49,099 nucleotides of DNA from Myxococcaceae bacterium (GCA_016793095.1 JAEUJQ010000019.1:1-49099); one strand, 5' to 3'; shown: positions 32,841 to 42,082, counted from the stretch's first letter. Numbers and translations: made by a program. Notes: generated by a model not told the origin, from the sequence alone.

Positions 32841-35048
32841 ATGTCCGATGAGTCGTTGGCACGGCTGGTTTCGCTGAGACACGGCAACCCGCACTCGCTG
32901 CTGGGCGCTCACCCCACCACCGCCGACGTGTTCGTTCGCGTCTTCAGGCCCGAGGCGTTTCGCGTCGAGGTCGAGGCCCTCGGGAAGCGCCACGGCCTCA
33001 AGCCCCGGCCCGACTACCCGGGCATCTTCGAGGGCCGCCTGCCGTCGAAGGAGGTCCCCCCGTACGTCGTGCACGTGGACTACGCCGGCGGAGCCTCCTT
33101 CACGCTCCGCGACCCGTACGCGTTCCTGCCCACCCTCGGCGAGGCCGACCTGCACTTCGTCGGCGAGGGCACCCACCGCCGGCTGTGGGAGCGGCTGGGC
33201 GCGCACCCGATGCAGCACCAGGGCGTGTTCGGCACGTCCTTCGTGGTGTGGGCGCCCAACGCCGAGGGCGTCTCGGTGGTCGGCGACTTCAACGGCTGGG
33301 ACGGCCGGCTCAACCCGATGCGCTCCATGGGCCAGAGCGGGCTGTGGGAGCTCTTCGTCCCCGACGTCGGCGAGGGCGCCCGGTACAAGTTCGAGATCCA
33401 CCCGCGCGACGGCACGCCGTTCCTCAAGGCCGATCCGATGGCCTTCCGCTCCGAGGTGCCCCCGCTCACCGCCTCCGTCGTCCACCACCTGCACCACTAC
33501 CGGTGGGGCGACGCCGAGTACCTCGCGCGGCGCAAGAAGGCCGATCGCTCGACCGAGCCGATGAGCATCTACGAGGTGCACGCCGGCTCGTGGCGCGTGG
33601 TGCCTGAGGAGGGCAATCGGCCCATGACGTGGCGCGAGGTCGCTCCGAGGCTGGCCGAGCACGTCTCGAAGCTGGGCTTCACGCACGTCGAGCTGTTGCC
33701 GATCGCCGAGCACCCGTTCGGCGGCAGCTGGGGCTACCAGGTGAGCTCGTACTACTCGCCCACCGCGCGCTTCGGCCACCCCGACGACTTCCGCTTCTTC
33801 GTGGACACGCTGCACGCGCACGGCATCGGGGTGATCATCGACTGGGTCCCGGGCCACTTCCCGCGCGACACCTTCGCGCTCGCGCAGTTCGATGGCACCG
33901 CGCTCTACGAGCACGCCGACCCGCGGAAGGGCGCGCACCCGGACTGGGGCACGCTGATCTTCAACTTCGGCCGCAACGAGGTGCGCAACTTCCTCATCGC
34001 CAACGCGCTCTTCTGGATCAACGAGTACCACATCGACGGGCTGCGCGTGGACGCGGTGGCCTCGATGCTCTACCTCGACTACTCGCGCGCGCCGGGAGAG
34101 TGGATCCCGAACCGCTTCGGCGGTCGTGAGAACGAAGAGGCCATTCACTTCCTGCGCGAGCTGAACGAGACCGTGCGGCACCAGCACCCCGACGTGGTGG
34201 TGATGGCCGAGGAGTCCACCTCGTGGCCCGCCGTCTCGAAGCCCGTGTCCGAGGGCGGCCTCGGCTTCACCCACAAGTGGAACATGGGGTGGATGCACGA
34301 CACCCTGAAGTACTTCGAGAAGGACCCGGTGCACCGCAAGTGGCACCACCACCAGCTCACCTTCGGCTTCCTCTATGCGTGGTCCGAGAACTTCGTGCTG
34401 CCGCTCAGCCACGACGAGGTGGTGCACGGCAAGCGCTCGCTGCTCGGGAAGATGCCCGGTGATCTCTGGCAGCAGTTCGCCAACCTGCGCGCCCTCTACG
34501 CGTGGATGTGGGCGCACCCCGGCAAGAAGCTGCTCTTCATGGGCGGCGAGTTCGGGCAGTGGAACGAGTGGACCGAGGGGCGCTCGCTCGACTGGCACCT
34601 GCTCGAGCACGCGAGCCACCGCCAGCTGATGCACTACGTCACCGCGCTCAACGAGGCCTACCGGCGCGAGGGCGCGCTCTTCGAGACCGACTTCCACCCG
34701 CACGGCTTCCAGTGGGCGCAGGCCGACGCCGCCGACGCCAGCGTCTACGCCTTCATCCGCCGCGGCCGGAACCCGTGGCGGGAGATCATCTGCGTCGCGA
34801 ACCTGACGCCGGTGGTGCGCCACGACTACCGCATCGGCGTGCCCGCCGGCGGCTGGTGGGGCGAGATCCTCAACTCCGATGACGAGCAGTTCGGCGGCAG
34901 CGGCGTGTCGAACGCTCCGCTCAAGGCCGAGCCGCGACCGTGGGACAACCAGCCCGCCTCGCTCGCCCTCACCCTGCCCCCCCTCGGCGTCGTCTGGCTG
35001 GCGCCGATCGACCCGCCCGGAGGCCTCAGCCCGAACCTGGTGGGGTGA
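32841..35048 (+). CDS. glgB: 1,4-alpha-glucan branching enzyme
   Basis: GlgB transfers alpha-1,4 chains to form alpha-1,6 branches in glycogen. The 735 residues match the full-length form (E. coli about 728). An N1 module and a CBM48 (about 130-225) precede the GH13 barrel. Visible motifs are DWVPGHFPRD, GLRVDAVASMLYLDYSR (nucleophile Asp404), VVMAEESTSWP (acid/base Glu near 457) and LPLSHDEVVHGKRSL. The C-terminal all-beta domain ends with LPPLGVVWL. No glgA, glgC or glgP is in the window. Confidence 0.97.
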   Translation: MSDESLARLVSLRHGNPHSLLGAHPTTADVFVRVFRPEAFRVEVEALGKRHGLKPRPDYPGIFEGRLPSKEVPPYVVHVDYAGGASFTLRDPYAFLPTLGEADLHFVGEGTHRRLWERLGAHPMQHQGVFGTSFVVWAPNAEGVSVVGDFNGWDGRLNPMRSMGQSGLWELFVPDVGEGARYKFEIHPRDGTPFLKADPMAFRSEVPPLTASVVHHLHHYRWGDAEYLARRKKADRSTEPMSIYEVHAGSWRVVPEEGNRPMTWREVAPRLAEHVSKLGFTHVELLPIAEHPFGGSWGYQVSSYYSPTARFGHPDDFRFFVDTLHAHGIGVIIDWVPGHFPRDTFALAQFDGTALYEHADPRKGAHPDWGTLIFNFGRNEVRNFLIANALFWINEYHIDGLRVDAVASMLYLDYSRAPGEWIPNRFGGRENEEAIHFLRELNETVRHQHPDVVVMAEESTSWPAVSKPVSEGGLGFTHKWNMGWMHDTLKYFEKDPVHRKWHHHQLTFGFLYAWSENFVLPLSHDEVVHGKRSLLGKMPGDLWQQFANLRALYAWMWAHPGKKLLFMGGEFGQWNEWTEGRSLDWHLLEHASHRQLMHYVTALNEAYRREGALFETDFHPHGFQWAQADAADASVYAFIRRGRNPWREIICVANLTPVVRHDYRIGVPAGGWWGEILNSDDEQFGGSGVSNAPLKAEPRPWDNQPASLALTLPPLGVVWLAPIDPPGGLSPNLVG

Positions 35049-35090
35049 AGAAACGAGGGGCGTCGCGCGTGTGCTGCACTGCGGAGGACG

Positions 35091-35456
35091 TCAATGCAGC
35101 ACGCGCTCCTTGTCGACGAGCAACATCGGGTGGTTCTCGCGCGTCTCGTAGGCGATGATGCGCAGGCCCGCGCCGCGGGTGCCCGACGTCGTCATCACCT
35201 GCTGCTCGTCGCCCTGCGAGTTCGAGTAATTGAGCGCCACCTGGTACCGCACCTCACACAGCGCCGTCATCTCGGTGCCGTCGTCCGCAGTGAACGTCAC
35301 CTTGAGCTGCGCCCCCAGCGGCAACGGATCCCTCGTCTCCACGAAGAGCCCTGAGGAGCTGATGTTCCGTGCGATCCCTCTCGTCATTCCCTGCTGCGTG
35401 GTGAGATAGACCGTGAAGACCTTGTCGAACCTCAGGCTCTGCCGCCGCTCGCTCAC
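35091..35456 (-). CDS. PilZ-domain protein (putative c-di-GMP receptor)
   Basis: The 121-residue protein starts at GTG 35456, with AGGGG five bases upstream. The PilZ signature is visible: the RRQSLR arginine motif near the N-terminus and NISSSGLFVET (Asn in place of the usual Asp of D/NxSxxG). PilZ domains bind cyclic di-GMP, and in myxobacteria they affect motility or development. There is no other domain. It is transcribed divergently from the exported protein gene across a region with a perfect inverted repeat. Confidence 0.9.
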   Translation of the reverse strand: MSERRQSLRFDKVFTVYLTTQQGMTRGIARNISSSGLFVETRDPLPLGAQLKVTFTADDGTEMTALCEVRYQVALNYSNSQGDEQQVMTTSGTRGAGLRIIAYETRENHPMLLVDKERVLH

Positions 35457-35489
35457 GTGCACCCCTGTCGTGTGGTGTGACGTGACGAA

Positions 35490-35514
35490 GCCTACAGAGT
35501 GCGATGGTGTAGGC
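35490..35514. promoter_or_regulatory. Perfect inverted repeat in divergent promoter region
   Basis: GCCTACA (35490-35496), an 11-base spacer and TGTAGGC (35508-35514) form a 7+7 dyad centred between the PilZ gene and the exported-protein gene. On the minus strand, TTGCCT-N16-TAGGCT overlaps the dyad as a possible promoter. It has the appearance of an operator for divergent control; the binding protein is unknown. Confidence 0.5.
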
Positions 35515-35555
35515 AAATTAACGACCCAATCCGACACTCGACTGGAGGAATCACC

Positions 35556-36164
35556 GTGCGTTGGCTCACTCCCCTGCTGCTGATCATCCCCACGCTGGCT
35601 CAGGCAGACGTCGATCAGAAGTTCGCGAAGCTGCGCGACGCGTCGGAGAAGCTGGGCAGTCTCTCGGAGTTCATCGACGGCTACGCAGGGTCCTGCGGCC
35701 CGCTGATGACCGCGCAGTGCGAAGAGAAGCGCAAGGAGTTCCGGCGCGGCGCTGACGGGAAGAAGCACTACATGATCGTCACCGAGGACTCGGCGAGCGT
35801 CTTGTCGATGGGCGACGCGAACCCGATCTCGGGTGAGTTCGTGCTCAACATGACGCCCTTCTTCGCGGCCGGAGACAGCGCGATCACCCACGGCGCGCCC
35901 TCGAAGACCGACGCGAACGGCAACGCGATCCTCCCGTACATCCGGGTGCAGTCGAAGCTGCCCGACGGCTGGACGATGCAGTTGATGAACCGGCAGGTGC
36001 AGGCCCGCGCGCTGCGCATCCAGGTCGTCTTCACCCCCGAAGGCGTGTGGTCGCTGCCGAAGAAAGGCGGCGGACAGATCAAGGGCATCAAGACGCGCTT
36101 CGACGGCGTCGTGGTGCAGATCGGCCGCACCGGCGAGACCATCGGCATGTGGTACGCGAAGTGA
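35556..36164 (+). CDS. Exported protein of unknown function
   Basis: GTG 35556 has a GGAGGA ribosome site and gives 202 residues with a signal peptide (LLLIIPTLAQAD, cleaved near 18). The mature part has a helical first third and a beta-rich remainder with a Cys pair (CGPLMTAQC) separated by seven residues. No family is recognised. It is probably periplasmic. It is divergent from the PilZ gene and followed, after 47 bases, by ku. Confidence 0.75.
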   Translation: MRWLTPLLLIIPTLAQADVDQKFAKLRDASEKLGSLSEFIDGYAGSCGPLMTAQCEEKRKEFRRGADGKKHYMIVTEDSASVLSMGDANPISGEFVLNMTPFFAAGDSAITHGAPSKTDANGNAILPYIRVQSKLPDGWTMQLMNRQVQARALRIQVVFTPEGVWSLPKKGGGQIKGIKTRFDGVVVQIGRTGETIGMWYAK

Positions 36165-36211
36165 CCTGAAGGGCTGGAGGCTGCGGCGGTTTGAGCTAGC
36201 GTGCGCGCATC

Positions 36212-37135
36212 ATGGCTGCGCGCGCGAGCGGTTCAGGAACCATCAGCTTCGGACTCGTCAACATCCCCGTGAAGCTCTACTCGGCGAGCGACTCGTCCGG
36301 GAAGATCTCGTTCAACCAGCTGCACGCGGACAAGAAGATCCGCCTCAAGCAGCAGATGATCGACCCCGAGACGGGCGAGCCGGTGCCCCGAGAGAAGATC
36401 GTCAAGGGCTACGAGTACGCCAAGGACCAGTACCTCATCATCAACGAGGACGAGCTCGAGAAGCTCGAGCTCGCGACCTCGCGCTCGATGGACATCACCG
36501 AGTTCGTCCCGCTCGCGGCGGTCGACCCGCTCTACTTCGAGTCTGGCAACTACCTGGCCCCCGAGAAGGGCGCCGAGCGTGCGTACGCGCTGCTCGTGAA
36601 GGGGCTCGAGGACATGAAGCACGCCGCGATCGCGAAGTACGTCGCGCGCGGCAAGATGCACCTCATCCTCATCCGCCCGTTGGGGAACGCGCTGGTGCTC
36701 CAGTACCTGCGCTACGCCGATGAGGTGAAGGCGCTGTCGGAGATCCCCGTGCCCGAGGCGAAGATCAGCGACGCCGAGCTCGGCCTCGCGCGCCAGTTCA
36801 TCTCGAGCCTCGCGAAGCCCAGCTTCGACATCAACCAGTACAAGGACGAGTACCGCGAGCGCCTGAAGGACCTGCTCGATCGCAAGGTGAAGGGCGAGTC
36901 GGTCGATCTCACGCCGGCGCCCGCTCCGCAGGCCAAGGTCGTCGATCTCATGGAGGCGCTCAAGGCGTCCCTCGCCCGCACCGGGGCGATGCCTGCCGCC
37001 CCTGCACCGCCCGCAGCAGCGCCCGCCCCGACCGCTCCTCCGGACGACGACGAGCGGAAGCCGCCACGGCGATCTCCGAAGTCCGACGAGGTCGCGGAGG
37101 GCGAGGCGACCAGGAAGAAGAAGGCGAAAAGCTGA
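36212..37135 (+). CDS. ku: Ku protein, non-homologous end joining
   Basis: Bacterial Ku homodimers bind double-strand DNA ends and recruit LigD. The 307 residues include the Ku core beta-barrel (about 1-250, from SGTISFGLVNIPVKLYSA to KDEYRERLKDLLDRKVKG) and a Pro/Ala-rich, basic C-terminal tail (KPPRRSPKS, RKKKAKS), as in many bacterial Ku proteins. No ligD gene is adjacent. Confidence 0.96.
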   Translation: MAARASGSGTISFGLVNIPVKLYSASDSSGKISFNQLHADKKIRLKQQMIDPETGEPVPREKIVKGYEYAKDQYLIINEDELEKLELATSRSMDITEFVPLAAVDPLYFESGNYLAPEKGAERAYALLVKGLEDMKHAAIAKYVARGKMHLILIRPLGNALVLQYLRYADEVKALSEIPVPEAKISDAELGLARQFISSLAKPSFDINQYKDEYRERLKDLLDRKVKGESVDLTPAPAPQAKVVDLMEALKASLARTGAMPAAPAPPAAAPAPTAPPDDDERKPPRRSPKSDEVAEGEATRKKKAKS

Positions 37136-37153
37136 GGCTTTCTCAATGGATGG

Positions 37154-37171
37154 GTGGGGACTTCACCCCAC
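37154..37171. terminator. Short hairpin after ku
   Basis: GTGGGG (37154-37159), loop acttca and CCCCAC (37166-37171) form a 6-bp G/C-rich stem 19 bases after the ku stop. There is no T tract, so a factor-independent terminator is uncertain. Confidence 0.3.
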
Positions 37172-37284
37172 AGGATCAGTGCACACCTGCCCCCTCCGGT
37201 TCTCAGGGCGCCAGCCTCCCACCTGAGATGGATCAAGCCTTTGGTGGGTGTCGTCCATGGCACGGCTCTCGCTCCCGAGGTCGC

Positions 37285-38979
37285 ATGGTCCGGACTCTGT
37301 GTGCCGCCGTCTTCGTCCTGGTCGGGTGTGAGGGCGCCATCATGGGCCCGCGAGTCGAGGGGCCGGTCGGAGTCGATCCGACGACGGGGCAACCGACCCC
37401 GGTGACGCCGGTGACGCCGATGGACCCGCCCGTCGATCCGCCGATCGTGACGGCCTGTGCGCCGTCGCCCGCGCCGGGGAGCGCTCCGATGCGGCGCCTC
37501 TCGCACGAGGAGTACGAGCACGCGATCGAGGATCTGTTCGGTGACGCTGCGCTCGCGCGGCAGGTGTCGGCCGGGTTCATCACCGACTCCACCTCGCTCG
37601 GCTTCCGCAACGCCGCCCGCTTCCTCGATGTGAAGCCGGTGATGATGCAGAAGTACCAGGACGCGGCGGAGGCCGTGGCTGCGCAGGTCACCAGCACCGC
37701 CAACCTCCCACGCCTCCTGCCCTGCCCGACGTCGGGCGGTGAGGCCTGTGCGCGGCAGGCCATCGAGCGCCTCCTGCTGCGGGCCTACCGCCGGCCGGCG
37801 CCCGTCGCGGACGTCGATCGCTACGTCGCCGTCTGGCGTGCGGGGTCGATGGGCGCCGACTTTCGCACGGGCATGGAGTGGGTGGTGGGCGCGGTGCTGC
37901 AGGCTCCGAAGTTCCTCTACCGGCTCGAGGTCGATGGCAGCATGACGGCTCGAGCGCTCGGGGCGTATGAGCTCGCCTCGCGCCTGTCCTTCCTCTTCTG
38001 GCAGGCAGGCCCGGACGACGCCCTGCTCGAAGCGGCCCGCACCGGCCGGCTCTCCACCGCGGCGGACGTCGAGCGCGAGGCCCGCCGCCTGCTCGCCGAC
38101 CGGAAGGCCGAGCGGGTGTTCAACTTCTTCGAGCAGTGGATGGACGTGGACGAGCTCGATCCGCTGCGGCGCGACGCCATGGTGTTCCCCGGTCTGCCGG
38201 CCACCCTCGCGACGCTGCTCCGCGAAGAGACGCGGCAGTTCGTCAAGGCGTCGGTGCTCGACGGCGATGGGACGTTCGAGACCCTGATGACCTCGCCCGT
38301 CACCTTCGTCAACGGCGACCTCGCGCGCCACTACGGGCTGTCGGGCATCACCGGCACGACCTGGCAGCGCACCACCTTCACCTCAGGCCTGCGCGGCGGC
38401 CTCTTCATGAACTCGGGAGCGCTGGTGAGCCACGACAAGCAGAGCCGCACCAGCATCGTGAACCGCGGCATGCGCGTGCGCACCCAGCTGCTGTGCCAGA
38501 CCGTGCCCGCGCCGCCGGACGACGTGCCGCTCAACCTCGGGGCGATCAACGGCGAGTTCAGCCAGGCCGATCGCCTCGCGCAGCACCGCACCAACCCGAG
38601 CTGCTCGGGCTGCCACACCCTGCTCGACCCTCTTGGCGAGCCCTTCGAGAACGTGGACGCGGTGGGCCGCGAGCGCACGATGGAGAACGGCCGGCCGATC
38701 CGCACCAGCGGCGAGATCCACGCCAGCCGCGACATCGACGGTGCCGTGTCGAGCGGCATCGACCTGATGCGCAAGCTCTCCACGAGCAACGAGGCGCGGG
38801 AGTGCATGGTGACCCAGCTGTTCCGCTTCAGCCACGGCCGGCAGGAAGAGACCACCGACCTCTGCAGCCGCCAGCGCGCCCTCGAGCGCTTCAAGAACTC
38901 TGCCTGGAACGTGCGTGAGCTGCTGGTGGCGCTCACCCAGACCGACGACTTCCTCTTCAAGCCTGGAGTGACCCCATGA
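37285..38979 (+). CDS. DUF1592/DUF1588-family lipoprotein with CxxCH motif
   Basis: The 564-residue protein starts at ATG 37285, with GAGG four bases upstream. A lipoprotein signal (AAVFVLVGC, Cys15) is followed by a TP-rich linker and RLSHEEYEHAIEDLFG (DUF1587-like), then DUF1595/DUF1592-type helices (LLRAYRRP, LEVDGSMTARALGAYELASR, LSFLFW). A DUF1588 segment carries the CSGCH c-type-heme-like motif and LDPLGEPFENVD, and a DUF1585-like C-terminus completes the protein. These proteins are common in Planctomycetes and myxobacteria, in pairs with DUF1552 proteins. The function is unknown. The stop overlaps the next start as ATGA. Confidence 0.88.
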   Translation: MVRTLCAAVFVLVGCEGAIMGPRVEGPVGVDPTTGQPTPVTPVTPMDPPVDPPIVTACAPSPAPGSAPMRRLSHEEYEHAIEDLFGDAALARQVSAGFITDSTSLGFRNAARFLDVKPVMMQKYQDAAEAVAAQVTSTANLPRLLPCPTSGGEACARQAIERLLLRAYRRPAPVADVDRYVAVWRAGSMGADFRTGMEWVVGAVLQAPKFLYRLEVDGSMTARALGAYELASRLSFLFWQAGPDDALLEAARTGRLSTAADVEREARRLLADRKAERVFNFFEQWMDVDELDPLRRDAMVFPGLPATLATLLREETRQFVKASVLDGDGTFETLMTSPVTFVNGDLARHYGLSGITGTTWQRTTFTSGLRGGLFMNSGALVSHDKQSRTSIVNRGMRVRTQLLCQTVPAPPDDVPLNLGAINGEFSQADRLAQHRTNPSCSGCHTLLDPLGEPFENVDAVGRERTMENGRPIRTSGEIHASRDIDGAVSSGIDLMRKLSTSNEARECMVTQLFRFSHGRQEETTDLCSRQRALERFKNSAWNVRELLVALTQTDDFLFKPGVTP

Positions 38980-40352
38980 GTGCCTTCTCTCGGCGACGCC
39001 TGCTGGGGGCCGGCGGCGTGACGGTCGCCCTGCCCTTCCTCGAGTCGCTGCTGCCCCGGGCCGCGCGGGCGCAGGCCTCGACGCCGCCTCGGCGCGTGAT
39101 CTGGGTCTTCACGGCGAACGGCGATCAGGAGTCCCGCCGGTTCTCCACGAAGAGCGAGACGGGCTTCGTGCTCGATGAGTTCCTGGCGCCGTACCAGGCG
39201 CAGCGCGCCGACATGCTCTTCGTCGAGGGCGTCGACAAGTACCACTACCGCCTCCCCGCCGGTCAGCGCGCGGACGGCCACCAGCAGGGCGGCTCAGCGC
39301 TGGCGCCGTGGAAGTCCGGCTCGGGCTCGTTCCCCATCGGCGGCCAGACGGGGCAGACGATCGGCTACGTGATGGGCCCCAGCATCGACCGCGTCATCGG
39401 CGAGCGGGTGCAGGCAGAGAACCCGAACGTGCGCTTCACCCACTTCAACTTCCGCGTGGGCGATCGCAGCAACAACATCTGGAACCAGCACTCCCACCGC
39501 GGGCCGGTGGGCACGCAGAACCCGATCCCGCCCGAGACCGATCCCTTCGCCGCGTACACCCGCATCTTCTCGAGCGTCGATCCGGCGGCGCGCGAGGCGG
39601 CGCTGCGCCGGCTGCGCATGCGGCAGTCGGCGCTCGACGTGGTGAAGGCCGAGCTCGCCGAACTGGGGCCGAAGTTGTCGGCAGACGACAAGCGCCGGCT
39701 CGACCAGCACACCGAGTCGGTGCGGGAGATCGAGCGGTCGCTGTCGGGCATGGCCGCCCAGGTGCCGCAGTGCACCACCTTCGCCACCGGGACCACCTTC
39801 GACGTCTACCTGCACGATCGCTGGTGGGACGTCGGCCGCGTGTTCGCGAAGATCTCGGCCATGGCGTTCGCGTGCGATCTCACCCGGTCCATCAACTACA
39901 ACTGGTCGGGCAACACGTCGGACCGCGTCTACCGCGAGCTGAGCTTCACCGACGGCCACCACACGATCTCGCACGACTCGAGCGCCACGGCCTTCACGCG
40001 CATCCGCCAGATCATCCGGCTGCTGCACCAGCGCACGGTCGATGGGCTGTACACTGAGCTCAAGGCGATCCCCGAGGGGAACGGCACCACCGTCTACGAC
40101 AACACGCTCGTCATGCACTGGAGCGAGCTGGCGCAGGGCGACACGCACGGCAACTCGAACAACCTGGTGATGTTCGGCGGTGGCGCGAAGCGGCTGTTCC
40201 GCACCGGTCGCTACGTGAGCCTCGCGAGCCAGCAGCGCAAGAGCTTCTCGGATCTCCTGGTGTACTGCTTCCACTACATGGGGTGGCCCGAGGTCACGTC
40301 GTTCGGCGACCCGCTGTTGTCGCAGGGTGGCTTGCCGCCCGGCCTGGTGTGA
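38976..40352 (+). CDS. Tat-exported DUF1552 protein
   Basis: The 458-residue protein starts with a twin-arginine signal (SRRRLLGAGGVTVALPFLES, cleavage near ARAQA). The mature region matches the DUF1552 pattern, with VIWVFTANGDQ at its start, and later VMHWSELAQGDTHGNSN and VMFGGGAKRLFRTGRYV. Export of folded protein suggests a cofactor or assembled complex, but none is identified. It is coupled to the DUF1592/1588 lipoprotein by ATGA (38976-38979), as expected for this common pair. Confidence 0.88.
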   Translation: MSAFSRRRLLGAGGVTVALPFLESLLPRAARAQASTPPRRVIWVFTANGDQESRRFSTKSETGFVLDEFLAPYQAQRADMLFVEGVDKYHYRLPAGQRADGHQQGGSALAPWKSGSGSFPIGGQTGQTIGYVMGPSIDRVIGERVQAENPNVRFTHFNFRVGDRSNNIWNQHSHRGPVGTQNPIPPETDPFAAYTRIFSSVDPAAREAALRRLRMRQSALDVVKAELAELGPKLSADDKRRLDQHTESVREIERSLSGMAAQVPQCTTFATGTTFDVYLHDRWWDVGRVFAKISAMAFACDLTRSINYNWSGNTSDRVYRELSFTDGHHTISHDSSATAFTRIRQIIRLLHQRTVDGLYTELKAIPEGNGTTVYDNTLVMHWSELAQGDTHGNSNNLVMFGGGAKRLFRTGRYVSLASQQRKSFSDLLVYCFHYMGWPEVTSFGDPLLSQGGLPPGLV

Positions 40353-40359
40353 CGCCCGC

Positions 40360-41667
40360 TCAGCGGTGCTTCATGATGATGATGCCCGGCTTCTTCGGCG
40401 CGAGGGCGCGGTCGATGCGCGCCTTCAGCTTGAGCAGCTCGGCGTTCTTCGGCTCTCGCCGCAGGGCCTCGGCGACCAGCACCTTCGCGCGCTGCAGGTT
40501 GGCGCCGGTGTCCACGTAGAGCTTGATCAGCTCGACCTTCTCCTTCGCGGTCGCCTCGCCCATGAACAGCAGCCGCTCGAGGGTGGCCATGGCCTCGCCG
40601 GTCTCCTTGCGCTTCAGGTAGAGCGGCCACAGGCGCGCCAGCGGCGGCGCGAACGTGGGATCCGAGCGCACCGCCGTCTCGTAGTCCGTCACCGCGGCGT
40701 CGATGTTGCCGCCCAGCTCGACCGACCGGCCACGGACGTAGAGGCCCGGCGCGAACCTCGCGTTCTCACCCAGCGCCTTGTCGATGAGGACCTGCGCGTC
40801 CACGCCCCGCTCCTGGAGCAGCCGCGTCTCGGCCAGCAGCGACAGCAGCGCCGGGTTCCGCGGATCATCCTCGAGCATGGGCTCGACGAGCTTCGAGGCC
40901 TCGTCGTAGCGCCCGAGCTGGTTCAAGACGCGCGAGCGCACGGTCACCACCTCGGGGCTCGTCCTGTCCGCTTCCTTGACGGCCAGCAGATCCTGCTCCG
41001 CCGCCTCGAGCTGCGAGTTCGTCACGAAGTAGCGCGCGCGCAGCAGCCGGGCGGGCGTCAGATCGGGCGTCGCCTGAACCAGGCTGTCCATCAGCTTCGC
41101 CGCCTCGAGCTCCTTCCCCTCGACCAGCAGGATCTCGGCCTCGACCGTCTTGGTGGCCGGATCGTCGGGCGCGCGGCGGAGGATCGGGTCGATGGTGGCG
41201 TAGGCGTCGCTCACCCGGCCGTCGTGCGCCAGCAGCAGCGCCACCATGCGCAGCTCGTCGTCCGTGAGGATGCTCATGTCACGCAGCGCCACGAACTCGG
41301 CGATGGCCGCCTTGTACTGGTGCAGCTTGAGGTGCATGTCGGCGCGCGCGCGCTTGAGGCTCGGGTCATTCCCGCCCGCCACCTCCTCTGCCTGCTTCAG
41401 GGTGAGGATCGCCCCCGGCTCGTTCCCGGCCAGCCGATAGGCCTCCGCGAGCTGCAGGTACGGGTCGAGCTCACCGGGCGACGCGTTGATCGCCTCCTTG
41501 AAGAACGGGACCGCGCGATCAGGGCGGTTCTTCGCCAGCTCGGCGCGGCCCTCGGCGAGGATCTGGGCGGTGGTGCGCACGCGCCGCTCCTCCTCCACCT
41601 TCCGCTCCTCGGGGCACGAGAACAGGCTCAGGCACAGCAGGCTCGCCCCCAGGCTCGGCGCTCTCAT
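40360..41667 (-). CDS. TPR-repeat lipoprotein
   Basis: This 435-residue protein starts at ATG 41667 with a lipoprotein signal (LGASLLCLSLFSC, Cys18). The rest is almost entirely helical tetratricopeptide-type repeats from about 35 to 420, for example AELAKNRPDRAVPFFKEAIN, ARYFVTNSQLEAAEQDLLAV and DAAVTDYETAVRSDPTFAPP. The C-terminus is basic. Such proteins scaffold envelope complexes; the partner is unknown. It is convergent with the DUF1552 gene, with a 7-base gap. Confidence 0.85.
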   Translation of the reverse strand: MRAPSLGASLLCLSLFSCPEERKVEEERRVRTTAQILAEGRAELAKNRPDRAVPFFKEAINASPGELDPYLQLAEAYRLAGNEPGAILTLKQAEEVAGGNDPSLKRARADMHLKLHQYKAAIAEFVALRDMSILTDDELRMVALLLAHDGRVSDAYATIDPILRRAPDDPATKTVEAEILLVEGKELEAAKLMDSLVQATPDLTPARLLRARYFVTNSQLEAAEQDLLAVKEADRTSPEVVTVRSRVLNQLGRYDEASKLVEPMLEDDPRNPALLSLLAETRLLQERGVDAQVLIDKALGENARFAPGLYVRGRSVELGGNIDAAVTDYETAVRSDPTFAPPLARLWPLYLKRKETGEAMATLERLLFMGEATAKEKVELIKLYVDTGANLQRAKVLVAEALRREPKNAELLKLKARIDRALAPKKPGIIIMKHR

Positions 41668-41680
41668 CGGTCGCCGACCG
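41668..41680. promoter_or_regulatory. 13-bp palindrome abutting a start codon
   Basis: CGGTCG-C-CGACCG directly precedes the ATG of the TPR lipoprotein gene and covers its ribosome-binding position. It could be an operator or an mRNA hairpin that hides the start site. Confidence 0.35.
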
Positions 41681-41746
41681 TACTCTGCCGGGTGTGCGTT
41701 GTGGACCCTCAATCACCGCCGCCCGGTGAGGTACCCTCGAGGCTCG

Positions 41747-42082
41747 ATGGACCCGTTCGTTCGCCGCCTCGTGGAGCGCCTCTTCGAGCCCGCCTCCGGA
41801 ATGTCGAGGAACAAGCACTTCCACACCTTCGACAACGCCGAGGGCCGGCAGGCGTTGCGCATCAGCAAGCGGCTGCGCGCCCTGGCGAACGACATCGCGG
41901 CCTGCCACGCCGCCGGCGGCAGGGCCTCGGCCTCGAAGGTGGCGCAGCGCGGGGGCAAGGTGCGGATCCAGCTCGAGGCGGTGCACCTCAAGGCGAAGCG
42001 CGAGACGCTGCTGGACGACGCCGAGTTCGAGCTGCTCCTCGCGCTGCCAGACGTCAGGCGCGCGCTGTCCGACGAGCGCTGA
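41747..42082 (+). CDS. Small basic protein of unknown function
   Basis: The 111-residue protein from ATG 41747 is rich in Arg and Ala, mainly helical, with MSRNKHFHTFDNAEGRQAL near the N-terminus and VRIQLEAVHLKAKRETLL toward the C-terminus. No signal peptide or family was recognised. It ends exactly at the convergent response-regulator gene: the two stops form tgatca (42080-42085). Confidence 0.7.
   Translation: MDPFVRRLVERLFEPASGMSRNKHFHTFDNAEGRQALRISKRLRALANDIAACHAAGGRASASKVAQRGGKVRIQLEAVHLKAKRETLLDDAEFELLLALPDVRRALSDER

Noticed and set aside
32855-32875. TGGCACG sequence resembling a sigma-54 promoter
   Set aside because: It lies inside the start of glgB and lacks a properly spaced TTGCW element.
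32604-34823. 739-codon minus-strand frame opposite glgB
   Set aside because: GlgB motifs on the plus strand are unequivocal, and the minus frame has no recognisable domain.
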